From NCBI RefSeq assembly GCF_014203395.1, contig NZ_JACHIW010000001.1:1798001-1862000 (forward strand): DNA of 64,000 nt, in the 5' to 3' direction. Position 1 is the stretch's first letter. Each line of letters opens with the position of its first letter. This document shows, piece after piece, positions 44,646 through 53,376 of the stretch. Made by a program: the position numbers and the translations under genes. Below the pieces are notes generated by a model. That model was not told where the DNA came from, searched no databases, and saw nothing but the letters and a program-made list of their open reading frames with translations. Source of the DNA: Saccharopolyspora phatthalungensis (lineage in GTDB: Bacteria; Actinomycetota; Actinomycetes; Mycobacteriales; Pseudonocardiaceae).

Positions 44646-46166
44646 ATGAGCAAGCCGAACTCCACCGGGCCGGATGGGCCGACCGACGCCGCGGTGGTGG
44701 GTGGCGCGGAACCCGGCATTCGGCCCGGACGGGGTCCCCTGGCGACCGCGTGCTTGTCCACGTTCGTCGTCAACGCGAACACCTCCGCGGTGAGCATCCT
44801 GATCCCGTCCATCAGCGCCGACCTCGGGACGCCCGTCGAGGTGCTGCAGTGGGCGGTCACCGGGTACCTCCTGGTCGGGGCCGCCGTGATCGTCACCTCC
44901 GGGGCGCTGGGCGACGTCTTCGGGCGGCGGCGGTTGTTCCTCGCGGGGCTTGCCCTGTTCGTGCTGTCTTGCGTGCTCATCGCGCTCGCCGGGACCGGGT
45001 TGCAGGTCGTGCTCGGTCGCCTGATTCAGGGCGCGGCCGGCGCAACGATCTTGGCCTGCGGGTTGAGCTTGCTGTCGGTGGCGTCCTCCGGTGCCGCACG
45101 GATGCGGGCGGTCGCCCTCTGGGGCGCCGCCGCAGCGGCCGGGGCCGCGGCCGGCCCGGTGCTCGGTGGTGTGCTCAACGAATTCACCGGCTGGCAAGGA
45201 CTGTTCTGGATCGACGCGGCGATCGCCGTCGCGTGCATCGCGGTCACGATGGGCACGGTCCCGGAATCCCGCGACCCGGACCGCCCACGGAAGATCGATC
45301 TGGCGGGTACCGGCCTGGTCGCCGCCGCGCTCGTGCCGTTCGTGTTCGCCATGACCGAGGGATCGTCCTGGGGTTGGCTGTCGCCGCCCACCCTGCTGTG
45401 CCTGGTCCTGTCGGTACTGGCCGTGATCGGGTTCGTGCTGGTCGAACGGCGCGTGGCCGCCCCGCTGGTCGACCTCGCCCTGCTGCGCAACATGCTCCTC
45501 GTGGGTGCGACCGGCGCGATCCTGATCGGGGCCGGAGCGATCGCCGCGCTCAGCTTCCTGGTGAGCTTGTACTTCCAGGCACCGGAGACCCTCGGGATGA
45601 CCAGCTTGCAAGCGGGTTTGGCGACGCTGCCGCTCGCTGCGGTGGTGGTTTTCATCGCGCCGCTGGTCGCCCCCTTGGCCCACTACTTCGGGACGCGTCC
45701 GGTCATCGTCGCGGGCTTCGTGATCCTGACCGCCGCATTCGTGGTCCTCGCCGGAGTCCGGCCTTCCTGGGGGTATGGCGCGTTCGTCCTTCCGCTGATC
45801 GGTGTCGCCGTGCGGCTGGCGCTTTCCAACAGTCCTTCATCGGCGGTCGCCACTGCCGCCGTGAAGCGCGAACAGGTGGGCGCCGCTTCCGGGATCTCGA
45901 ATATGGCGCGCTACGTCGGCGGGGCGGTCATGACGGCCGTCGTCGCCGGGATCTACGCGAAGGTCGCCAGTAGGATGGAAACCGGCGGCGCGGCACTCGC
46001 GGACGCGCTCGCCGGCGGCCTGTCGCTAGCGTCGATCGCGCTTGCGGTCTTCTCCGCGTGTGGTGTCGTGCTCGCACTGCTGGTCGCCCGCCGGCCGGCC
46101 AAGCCGGGACTCGGCGATTACGCCACCGCCACGAGCGCGACGACTCACACCCTGCCCCTGAGTTGA
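44646..46166 (+). CDS. DHA2-type (14-helix) MFS drug exporter
   Basis: 506 residues with about fourteen hydrophobic helices. Motif A is GDVFGRRRLFLAG (~95-105), motif C-like segments are AAGPVLGGVL and SNSPSSAVA. N-terminal ~30 residues are polar. The closest families are EmrB/QacA-like exporters. The ATG lies just after GCGGT, with no ribosome site, so it may be leaderless. Single gene; substrate unknown. Confidence 0.9.
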   Translation: MSKPNSTGPDGPTDAAVVGGAEPGIRPGRGPLATACLSTFVVNANTSAVSILIPSISADLGTPVEVLQWAVTGYLLVGAAVIVTSGALGDVFGRRRLFLAGLALFVLSCVLIALAGTGLQVVLGRLIQGAAGATILACGLSLLSVASSGAARMRAVALWGAAAAAGAAAGPVLGGVLNEFTGWQGLFWIDAAIAVACIAVTMGTVPESRDPDRPRKIDLAGTGLVAAALVPFVFAMTEGSSWGWLSPPTLLCLVLSVLAVIGFVLVERRVAAPLVDLALLRNMLLVGATGAILIGAGAIAALSFLVSLYFQAPETLGMTSLQAGLATLPLAAVVVFIAPLVAPLAHYFGTRPVIVAGFVILTAAFVVLAGVRPSWGYGAFVLPLIGVAVRLALSNSPSSAVATAAVKREQVGAASGISNMARYVGGAVMTAVVAGIYAKVASRMETGGAALADALAGGLSLASIALAVFSACGVVLALLVARRPAKPGLGDYATATSATTHTLPLS

Positions 46167-46261
46167 CCAACGACGTCAAGAGGTTGCGAAGGAGCCAGTT
46201 CTTTGCGCTGCGGCGAGTTTTACCTGAACTTGGAATCCGGCGGTCCCGGCCGTCCCCTGAT

Positions 46262-47422
46262 CTAAGGAATGAGGTCGGTCCAGACGAGGTGGTGGTCCGA
46301 AGCGTCGTTGAGCCGGGCCAGTTCGTCGCCCGAGGCCGGCCAGAAGACCCCGGAGCGCAGCGGAATCAAGGGCGCCGACGGCAGGACGTAGTCGACGCGG
46401 ATGTTGCCGGGCGCTTCGTCGGTGAAGTCTGCCGTGTCGAAGAACGGGTCGCCGAGCTGGTGTTCGTTGGCACCGCCCTGGGCCGCGCTCGCCTCGACCG
46501 CTCCAGCGCTGCCCGGCAGCGGATCGATAACGCGAGGCGCGTAAAGGATCTGGCGGGCGCCGTTGCTGTCGCCGTCGAGCGGATCCGAGTTCTGGTCGCC
46601 GGCGATCACGAACCGGGCCCCCGGCGCCAGACCGCCGGTTGTGCCCGCGTCGTCGTAGATGTAGTCGGCCCGGCTGGGGGTGACGTAGTCCGCCCAGAAG
46701 CGGATTTCGTCCTGGTTGCGCAGGCCGTTGCGGTCTTCGGAGCCATCGAAGCTCGGCGGCGTCGGGTGCGAGGTCAGGAAATGCACGGTCTTGTCGCCGA
46801 CATGGATCGGCAGGTCCCAGTGCGACTTCGACGAGAGTCGCAGCGACCGCTGCTCTTCCGGCGAGTACCAGTCCGCGGGCCGCGGCGTCGCCGGGTCGTC
46901 TGGGAGTCGAGCGCCCGGCATGTCGATCCACCGGAACCGCTGGAATGTGCGGGCTTGGCCGATCGGGTACTTCGAGAGCACCGCCATGCCGTACTGGCCG
47001 GGGAACGCGCCGAAGCCGAAGGCGTCGCCACCGCCGCCGATCGTGCCGTCGTTGTCAAAGTCCATCCCGGACGGCACTCCGGTGTTCACCGGGCCGATGT
47101 AGACGTACGGGTAGTCGATCGGATCGGCGCCGCGCTGGCCCCGCGCCAGGTAGTTAGCGCGGAACGCATCGACCGCCGCGCCGCCTTCGACGTAGTCGAA
47201 CTCGTTTAGCAGCAGGACATCCGGGCGGACCCGCTGCACGACCTCGGCCACCTTGCGGGCCTGCGGATCGTCCGGTTCGGACAGATCCGCGAGAAGTTTG
47301 CCCTGGGTGGCGCGGTTGAGCGACGCGTTGAACGTCGCGAAGCGAACCGGCTCGGCCGCGGTCGCGACGGGTACTACCAGCACGGCAGCGAGGACGGCGA
47401 CGGCGAGGACGACACGTTTCAC
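46262..47422 (-). CDS. Secreted endonuclease/exonuclease/phosphatase family protein
   Basis: 386 residues from the GTG at 47422 (AAAGGA site; an ATG nine codons upstream is worse placed). Signal peptide ~1-24. EEP motifs: RFATFNASL, LLNEFDY, GDQNSDPL, VDYVLPS and SDHHLVW at the end. Could be a nuclease or a phosphoesterase. It is the second secreted EEP enzyme in the window; the first, at 12665, has a different domain layout. A hairpin at 47473 separates it from the M28 gene. Confidence 0.9.
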   Translation of the reverse strand: MKRVVLAVAVLAAVLVVPVATAAEPVRFATFNASLNRATQGKLLADLSEPDDPQARKVAEVVQRVRPDVLLLNEFDYVEGGAAVDAFRANYLARGQRGADPIDYPYVYIGPVNTGVPSGMDFDNDGTIGGGGDAFGFGAFPGQYGMAVLSKYPIGQARTFQRFRWIDMPGARLPDDPATPRPADWYSPEEQRSLRLSSKSHWDLPIHVGDKTVHFLTSHPTPPSFDGSEDRNGLRNQDEIRFWADYVTPSRADYIYDDAGTTGGLAPGARFVIAGDQNSDPLDGDSNGARQILYAPRVIDPLPGSAGAVEASAAQGGANEHQLGDPFFDTADFTDEAPGNIRVDYVLPSAPLIPLRSGVFWPASGDELARLNDASDHHLVWTDLIP

Positions 47423-47472
47423 GACGCAGTCCTTTCGGCGGAAGCGCATCGGGGATGGCGGCCCGGGTTCGG

Positions 47473-47514
47473 GGCCGTGAGTCCTTGGGCTAGCTGCCCG
47501 AAGGACTCACGGCC
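47473..47514 (-). terminator. Hairpin terminator of the M28 aminopeptidase gene
   Basis: 14-bp perfect stem (GGCCGTGAGTCCTT and its complement) whose loop itself pairs (GGGC...GCCC), 31 bp past the M28 stop. Confidence 0.85.
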
Positions 47515-47544
47515 ATAGTGCACCGAAACTCGAAAAACGGCCGG

Positions 47545-49068
47545 TCAGGCGAGGTTGTGGCCGTGCGGGACCTTGGGCTCCGTCGGGGCGTGGTGCTGCG
47601 CCATCAGGGTGCCCTGCGCGGCCCGCAGCTGCGCGCGCTGAGCGCGGCTCTGCATCCCGTTCACCGCCTCGGTGCTCTGCGAATAGCCGCCGACGACCGT
47701 CGCGAGAGCCTTCGCGTTCCGCTCCAGCGCGACCCGGTCCACATTGGCTAGGTTGTCCTTCGCCGAGTGGTAGTTCGGATCGTAGGCGACGCCCGCGGTG
47801 CCGCCCCACTTCGCCGCCTGCGCCTCGGTCTTGAGCTTCTCGGCGCCGGTGTCCAGCCCGCCGGAGGGAATCCCGACCGCGATGAACTCACCGTAGTCCG
47901 AGCGGCCGTCGAAGTCGTTGCCTTCCACCTCGATGCCCTGCGCGGCCATCGCGGCGATGAAATCCCGCTCGATTTGCCCGGATCCCTGCGGTCCCGGCCC
48001 GGCGCCGACGCCGTCGGAGTCGTCGCCGTCGTAGGCGAAGTAGCCGGCGTTCGGCGAGGCGATCATGTCGAAGTTCAGGTACAGGGCGATGTCGAGCCGC
48101 TGCTCGAAGCTCAGGCTCTGCACGTACTTCGTCGACCCGACCAGGCCGGACTCTTCCGCGCCCCAGAACGCGAACCGCACCGCGTTGTTGACCTTGGGGC
48201 TGCCGCCCAGCTTCAGCGCGGTCTCCAACAGGCCCGCGCTGCCGGTGCCGTTGTCGTTGATGCCCGGACCTTCGGGGACACTGTCCAAGTGCGCACCAGC
48301 CATCACGACGTTGTCGGGGCGGCCAGTGCGGGTCTGCGCCACGATGTTGCGGGTGGTGACGGTCTCCAGCCGGGACTGGATGTCCAGCTTCACCTCGGCG
48401 CCGGCCTGCCCGGCGAGCGCCTCGCCGACCTGCTTGCTGACCCCGACGCTCGGGATCCGCGCGGCTCCCGGGTCGCCGAGCGTGCCGTTGAGCGGACCGT
48501 CCACGTTGTTGTAGATGATCGCGCCCACGGCGCCGCGCTCGCCCGCCACCTGCTGCTTCTGCGCGAAGGTGCACGAGCCGCGCCGGATCAGCACGACCTT
48601 CCCGGTGATGTCCGCGCCGTCGTAGTCGGCGGCTTCGCAACCCGGCGTGTCATCGACCGGGGCGACGGCCAATGGCGCGGTGATGCCGCCCTGCGGGGTG
48701 GCCCGGGAGTACTCCAGGACGCCGCCTTCGGTCGGCTGACCGGCCACCGTCAGGCTGAACGAATCGAGGTAGTAAGCCTGGTAGGTGAACTCTGGCGTGG
48801 TGACGTCGAAACCCGCACCGCGGAGCTTGCCGACCACGTAGTCGACGCTCGCCTCGTAGCCCGGTAGGCCGGATGCGCGGTTCCCGCCGTTCTGGTCGGC
48901 AATCCGCTGCAACGCGATCAGGTGCCGGTTCACGGCGTCGCCGTTGATACGCGAGCCGAGATCGGCCGGCGCCGCGGTGGCGGGCGTGACGGTGCACAAC
49001 GCGGCCGCGCAGATTGCGGCGAGAGCCGCCGCCGAGCGCCTGGGTGTGATGGTTCGCAAACTCATCAT
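47545..49068 (-). CDS. Secreted M28-family zinc aminopeptidase with PA domain
   Basis: 507 residues, similar in plan to the Streptomyces griseus aminopeptidase. Signal peptide ~1-32; protease-associated domain ~130-225 (GKVVLIRRGSCTF); M28 catalytic domain with GAHLDS (His/Asp), GINDNGTG (Asp), WGAEESG (Glu-Glu), NFDMI (Asp) and YHSAKDN (His) in order. It releases N-terminal amino acids from extracellular peptides. Two adjacent ATGs; the second (49065) is better placed behind GGGGAG. Strong terminator downstream. Confidence 0.95.
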   Translation of the reverse strand: MMSLRTITPRRSAAALAAICAAALCTVTPATAAPADLGSRINGDAVNRHLIALQRIADQNGGNRASGLPGYEASVDYVVGKLRGAGFDVTTPEFTYQAYYLDSFSLTVAGQPTEGGVLEYSRATPQGGITAPLAVAPVDDTPGCEAADYDGADITGKVVLIRRGSCTFAQKQQVAGERGAVGAIIYNNVDGPLNGTLGDPGAARIPSVGVSKQVGEALAGQAGAEVKLDIQSRLETVTTRNIVAQTRTGRPDNVVMAGAHLDSVPEGPGINDNGTGSAGLLETALKLGGSPKVNNAVRFAFWGAEESGLVGSTKYVQSLSFEQRLDIALYLNFDMIASPNAGYFAYDGDDSDGVGAGPGPQGSGQIERDFIAAMAAQGIEVEGNDFDGRSDYGEFIAVGIPSGGLDTGAEKLKTEAQAAKWGGTAGVAYDPNYHSAKDNLANVDRVALERNAKALATVVGGYSQSTEAVNGMQSRAQRAQLRAAQGTLMAQHHAPTEPKVPHGHNLA

Positions 49069-49276
49069 GCTCCCCGCTTCGGGTGGAATTTGTGTTGCCT
49101 AGCCTTGAGAGGATCACGCAGCGAAGTCAAGTCCGCACGGAGAAGAGTTAAGAACCGGGAATTTTTCCCATTTTTCCCGCATTGTCTGAGTGTTCACGGG
49201 TTTTCGCACCACATGCCGGGAAGCGCGTCACGTGGGCGGGCGCGAACCGCGATGCACCGGACTACCGTCGGCAGGT

Positions 49277-50254
49277 ATGTACGCGATCTCGATCCGCGAG
49301 CCGGGCGAACCGGACGTGCTGGAATGGACCGAACACCCCGATCCGCGACCGGGTCCGGGCGAGGTGCTCATCGACATCGTCGCCAGCGCGGTCAACCGCG
49401 CGGACCTGAGCCAACGGCAGGGCAACTACCCGCCGCCGAAGGGTGCCAGTGAGATTCCCGGATTGGAGTGCTCGGGAACCATCGCCGAACTCGGGGAGGG
49501 CGTGACGGGCTGGCAGGTCGGCGATGAGGTGTGCGCGCTGCTCGCGGGCGGCGGTTACGCCGAACGGGTTGCAGTGCCCGCCGCGCAGGTGCTGCCCAAG
49601 CCCGCCGGGGTGGACCTCGTCGATGCCGCCGGGGTGCCCGAGGTCGCCTGCACCGTGTGGTCCAACGTCGTGATGGAGGCCGGGCTCCGGAGTGGACAGT
49701 TGCTGCTGGTGCACGGTGGCGCTGGCGGCATCGGGACCTGCGCGATCCAGATCGGCAAGGCGCTCGGAGCGCGAGTAGCGACCACCGCCGGATCGGCCGA
49801 GAGCCGGCAGCTGTGCGCCGATTTGGGCGCGGACCCGGTCATCAGCTACCGGGACGAGGACTTCGTCGCGGTCGTCAAGGAGGCCGGCGGGGCGGACGTC
49901 ATCCTCGACAACATGGGGGCGTCCTATTTGGACCGCAATCTGTCCGCCCTGGCCCCCGACGGGCATCTGGCGGTCATCGGCTTGCAGGGCGGCCGGAAGG
50001 CCGAGCTGGACATGGGGAAGATGCTGGTCAAGCGGCTGCACATGTCGGTGCTCGGACTTCGCGGGCGACCGGTCGAAGGGCCGAACGGCAAGGCGGCGAT
50101 CGTCGCCGACGTGCGGGAGCGGCTGTGGCCGCTGATCGAGGCGGGCAAGGTGCGGCCGCTGGTGCACGCGCGGGTGCCGATGCGGGAGGCCGCACGTGCG
50201 CACGCGATGCTGGAGGCTGGCGACGTGCGCGGCAAGATCCTCCTCGTGCGCTGA
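49277..50254 (+). CDS. NAD(P)H-quinone oxidoreductase, zinc-independent MDR family (PIG3-like)
   Basis: 325 residues. GroES-like N-terminus with SAVNRADLSQRQGNYPPP, then the cofactor loop VHGGAGGIGTCAIQIGKALGA (~145-165). No zinc ligands, as in quinone oxidoreductases. ATG at 49277, just 3 bp after GGCAGGT. In M. tuberculosis (from memory, Rv3777) it lies beside the same convergent aminotransferase gene as here. Physiological acceptor unknown. Confidence 0.92.
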   Translation: MYAISIREPGEPDVLEWTEHPDPRPGPGEVLIDIVASAVNRADLSQRQGNYPPPKGASEIPGLECSGTIAELGEGVTGWQVGDEVCALLAGGGYAERVAVPAAQVLPKPAGVDLVDAAGVPEVACTVWSNVVMEAGLRSGQLLLVHGGAGGIGTCAIQIGKALGARVATTAGSAESRQLCADLGADPVISYRDEDFVAVVKEAGGADVILDNMGASYLDRNLSALAPDGHLAVIGLQGGRKAELDMGKMLVKRLHMSVLGLRGRPVEGPNGKAAIVADVRERLWPLIEAGKVRPLVHARVPMREAARAHAMLEAGDVRGKILLVR

Positions 50255-50330
50255 CCCGCGGCGGCGCTGTCCGCTGGCCCCCAGCGGCGATTTCCATGGG
50301 AATCGCAATCCCAACGCGCCCAGGCCGACG

Positions 50331-51530
50331 TCAAGCGAGTTCGGCGACGGCTCGGACGAGCTGGTCCACTTCGGAGGCATTGGTGTAGTGGGCCATGCCG
50401 ACGCGGACCGCGCCGCCGACCTCGCCGACCCCGAGCACCGCGAACACACCGTGCGTGCCCGGGTCCGCAAAGGCGCACACCCCTCGCTCCGCGAGGTGCT
50501 CCACCGCCTCCACCGCCTTGACGCCGTTGACCGTGAACGCCATGGACGGCACGCGCCGCATCGCGTCGCCGATCACCATCACGTGCCGCATCTTCCGCAG
50601 CCCGTTGGTCAGGTTGGCCAGCAGCCCGGCCTGGTACGACTTCACCGAGCCCAGCGAGGTCAACAGGCGCTCCCGACGCGGCCCGACCGCCGCATCGTCC
50701 AGACCCGCCAGGTAGTCCACCGACGCAACCAGCCCGGCCAGCAACGGATAGGCGGGCGGGCCGAGCTCCAACCGCTCCGGTCCACGCGCGCCGGGCTCCA
50801 ACGCCAACGACGGCAACTGGTCGAGCACCGCCGCGTTCTTGAACACCAGCGCACCCACCGGCGGCCCGCCCCAAGCCGAAGCATTTACCGCCACCACGTC
50901 CGCGCCCATCGCGGTGATGTCCAACGGCACGAAAGGCGCCGCGGACGAGGCGTCCACCACGACCAGCGCGCCGTGCTCAGCCGCAGCTTCCGCGGCCTGC
51001 CGCACATCCGGCCGGGTACCGACCGCACCGGACGCGGCGGTGATCGCGACGACCTTAGTTCGCGGGTTGACCAACTCCTGGTACTGCCAGGTCGGCAGCT
51101 CGCAGGTCTCGATGTCCACCTCGGCCCACCGCACCGTGCCGCCCGAGCGTTGCGCCGCGCGCTGCCACGGCGCGACGTTGGCCGGATGGTCCAGCCGGGA
51201 GACGACCACGTCGTCCCCGATCATCCAGCCGTCGCCCAGCGCATCGGCGAGCCGCTGCAAAAGCACGGCAGAGTTCGGACCGAGCACCACCCCGGCCGGG
51301 TTGGCACCCACCAGGTCAGCAATAGCGCGACGGGCGGCCTCCACGATCGCCTCGGCGCGCTGCGATGCGGGAAAGATCCCGCCCGGGCCGGATACCGGGG
51401 CCCGCAGCGCGGTAGACGCCGCAGTCGCCACTTGTTCGGGAACCTGCATGCCCGCCGGAGCGTCCAGGTGGACCCACCCGTCGCCCAGCGCGGGGAAGAG
51501 CCCGCGAACCGCCGCGACGTCGAACGCCAT
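50331..51530 (-). CDS. Class V aminotransferase-like (cysteine desulfurase-like) protein
   Basis: 399 residues. The fold-type I, SufS/CsdA-like layout is clear: VHLDAPAG, SRLDHPANVAPW, VVVDASSAAPFVPLD (PLP-nitrogen Asp ~193). The cofactor-binding Lys is normally in S-x-x-K just before GPxxG; here the stretch reads NASAWGGPPVG and lacks Lys (nearest is ~231). So either activity is lost or another Lys serves. Equivalent to Rv3778c by position. The ATG at 51530 is three codons after a GTG. Confidence 0.85.
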   Translation of the reverse strand: MAFDVAAVRGLFPALGDGWVHLDAPAGMQVPEQVATAASTALRAPVSGPGGIFPASQRAEAIVEAARRAIADLVGANPAGVVLGPNSAVLLQRLADALGDGWMIGDDVVVSRLDHPANVAPWQRAAQRSGGTVRWAEVDIETCELPTWQYQELVNPRTKVVAITAASGAVGTRPDVRQAAEAAAEHGALVVVDASSAAPFVPLDITAMGADVVAVNASAWGGPPVGALVFKNAAVLDQLPSLALEPGARGPERLELGPPAYPLLAGLVASVDYLAGLDDAAVGPRRERLLTSLGSVKSYQAGLLANLTNGLRKMRHVMVIGDAMRRVPSMAFTVNGVKAVEAVEHLAERGVCAFADPGTHGVFAVLGVGEVGGAVRVGMAHYTNASEVDQLVRAVAELA

Positions 51531-51675
51531 GGGGGACACGTTACGGACGAGGCAACTTGATCTCGCTGCCGGGTGGCAAATATCGCATCACTCGCGCCGC
51601 CCACCCGCTGCCCGCCCCATGGGCGAGGTGCACCCTGAATTCTTAGCACCGGCACCGACAGGCGAGGATGGAGAC

Positions 51676-52206
51676 ATGACCCACGATCCGAGTGAGGGCA
51701 GGCCGCAGGTGTTCGTCGTCGGCGAAGACGGCAAGCCGATCGGGGCCGCCATAAACGCCGACGAACAGCAGGAACGCGGCGAGGACATCAACGACCTGGT
51801 CGAGCAGCCGGCCAAGGTGATGCGCATCGGCACCATGATCAAACAGCTGTTGGAGGAGGTCCGGGCGGCGCCGCTGGACGAGGCCAGCCGCACCCGCCTC
51901 AAGGAGATCCACCAGTCCTCGATACGCGAGCTGGAGCAGGGCCTCGCCCCGGAGCTCATCGAGGAACTGGAGCGACTGTCGCTGCCGTTCGCCCAGGAGT
52001 CGACGCCGTCCGAGTCGGAGCTGCGGATCGCCCAGGCACAACTGGTCGGCTGGCTGGAGGGCCTGTTCCACGGCCTGCAGACGGCCCTGTTCGCCCAGCA
52101 GATGGCGGCCCGCGCGCAACTGGAGCAGATGCGCCGCGGCCTGCCGATGGGCAGCACGGGCGAGGGCGAAACCGGCCACGCCCGCGGCACCGGCCAATAC
52201 CTGTAA
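51676..52206 (+). CDS. bpa: Bacterial proteasome activator
   Basis: 176 residues, helical core and an acidic N-terminus, ending in GQYL, the C-terminal motif that docks into the 20S proteasome alpha ring. Known in M. tuberculosis as Bpa/PafE (Rv3780); it forms a dodecameric ring and helps ATP-independent degradation, for instance of unfolded proteins. The ATG follows GGAG. Gene position right before the galactan-export genes is conserved. Terminator hairpin 54 bp downstream. Confidence 0.95.
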   Translation: MTHDPSEGRPQVFVVGEDGKPIGAAINADEQQERGEDINDLVEQPAKVMRIGTMIKQLLEEVRAAPLDEASRTRLKEIHQSSIRELEQGLAPELIEELERLSLPFAQESTPSESELRIAQAQLVGWLEGLFHGLQTALFAQQMAARAQLEQMRRGLPMGSTGEGETGHARGTGQYL

Positions 52207-52259
52207 CAGACAGAAGGCAACACGGCCACGACGGACATTGTTTGACCCGATGACGCCAT

Positions 52260-52299
52260 GTGCTGCCCTGGACTGAGCGACCTTGATCCAGGGCAGCAC
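52260..52299 (+). terminator. Hairpin terminator of bpa
   Basis: Perfect 13-bp stem (GTGCTGCCCTGGA and its complement) with a 14-base loop. Confidence 0.85.
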
Positions 52300-52570
52300 T
52301 AATCTTCGTCCGACCAGCTGACCGGATCAACTAAGTTAAAGACACCATGGCGAGGCAAGCGGCTCAGAACCAGCTAGCTGACCGCCGCATGGTAAAGGAC
52401 ATCCGTAGACGGAACCGTGTCACGCGAACTGATTAGATTACTCCGATTAGGTGATCTCAAATCAATCCCGTTACCGCCCCCCGACAGCGTGAAATAGTGA
52501 GCCGTGAAGTGACCGCTTCACCGGGGTTTCCGATTGCGACCCCGGCCTGGGGAAGATAACTGGGAGCGTT
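52300..52570. other. Upstream region of the frameshifted secreted-protein gene
   Basis: About 270 bp, AT-richer than average (two GATTAG repeats near 52430-52450). No gene is seen; it probably contains the promoter of the next gene. Confidence 0.4.
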
Positions 52571-52946
52571 ATGTCCAGGAAAATCGGCCTATTCGCCGCT
52601 ATCGCCGCGACCACGGCGTGTCTGATCGCTCCGGCGTCCGCCGCCGCGGAAGGAGCCGCGTCGGCAGGGGAAACTGCGGCAATGCGGGAGTGTCTACCCC
52701 TCGCGGAATGGTAACGAGATAGCCGCAGATGGCTGGGTCAGCGGTGATGGTAGCTCGGTGATCAGGGTCAGCATCTGGAAGCAAGTTTCATGGGGATTCG
52801 ACGACGAGGTCGTTGTAGGCGGGGGTGTCAATAACGGGGTTCCCGTCTGGGCCAAGGGAGCTTATCGAGGCCCCGGGCCCTACTACACCCGAGTTATTAT
52901 CCCGGGAGTGCCAATCCTGCGTGAAAGCGGTTACGCCAATCTGTAA
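52571..52946 (+). pseudogene. Small secreted protein interrupted by a one-base frameshift
   Basis: The first frame starts at the ATG 52571 (GGGAG site) with a good signal peptide (~1-26, APASAAA) and stops at 52712-52714 after 47 codons. Removing one G from the CGGGAG near 52690 joins it to a second frame running to 52944-52946 (SVYPSRNGNEIAADGWV ... RESGYANL). The restored ~124-residue secreted protein has Gly, Trp and Val-rich strands typical of small actinobacterial exoproteins. Family name not known. Possibly a sequencing error. Confidence 0.7.
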
Positions 52947-53376
52947 AAATACCGCGCGGATTGGCATGGATCCTAAGAGATATTAGACTCGGTAAATGCC
53001 TCACTAAGGGACTAGCAGGATGTGACTTTTCTCCGAATCCTGCCCGAGTCCAGGTGCGCGATCTGCTTGGACAGTGATCCGAGATCGTCAAACAAGGCGG
53101 GCCAGCTCGGTCAGGCCTGCCAGCAGGTAGGCACGGGCATGGCGATCACATGATCTAGACAACCTCTTGAGCACCATGCCCGTGCCCGTATCTACATGCA
53201 GTTGGGTCGGCCACGGGTTTTCAAACACGCGTTTGGGACACTGCTACGGGCCGATACCCCGAATGGGACAGGCTGCACCCCACATGCAGCATTCCTTGGC
53301 AGTAACGAACCTCACGGAGGCCGCGGATGACGCCCTCGGCCAGAGGGCAACGCGACGATCGGTACTCTGACGCACT
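52947..53376. other. Intergenic region before the galactan exporter
   Basis: 430 bp with no convincing gene. Contains an inverted repeat (53130-53186) and the promoter of wzm (TACTCT lies just upstream of the GTG, fitting a leaderless start). Confidence 0.45.
53130..53186. repeat. Inverted repeat, possible mobile-element remnant
   Basis: Arms GGCACGGGCATGG (53130-53142) and CCATGCCCGTGCC (53174-53186), perfect over 13 bp, separated by 31 AT-rich bases. No transposase is seen. Could be a hairpin or the terminal repeat of a vanished element. Confidence 0.5.

Noticed and set aside
44421..45683. 420-codon minus-strand frame opposite the DHA2 exporter
   Set aside because: Arg/Gln/His-rich shadow of the transporter gene with no domain.
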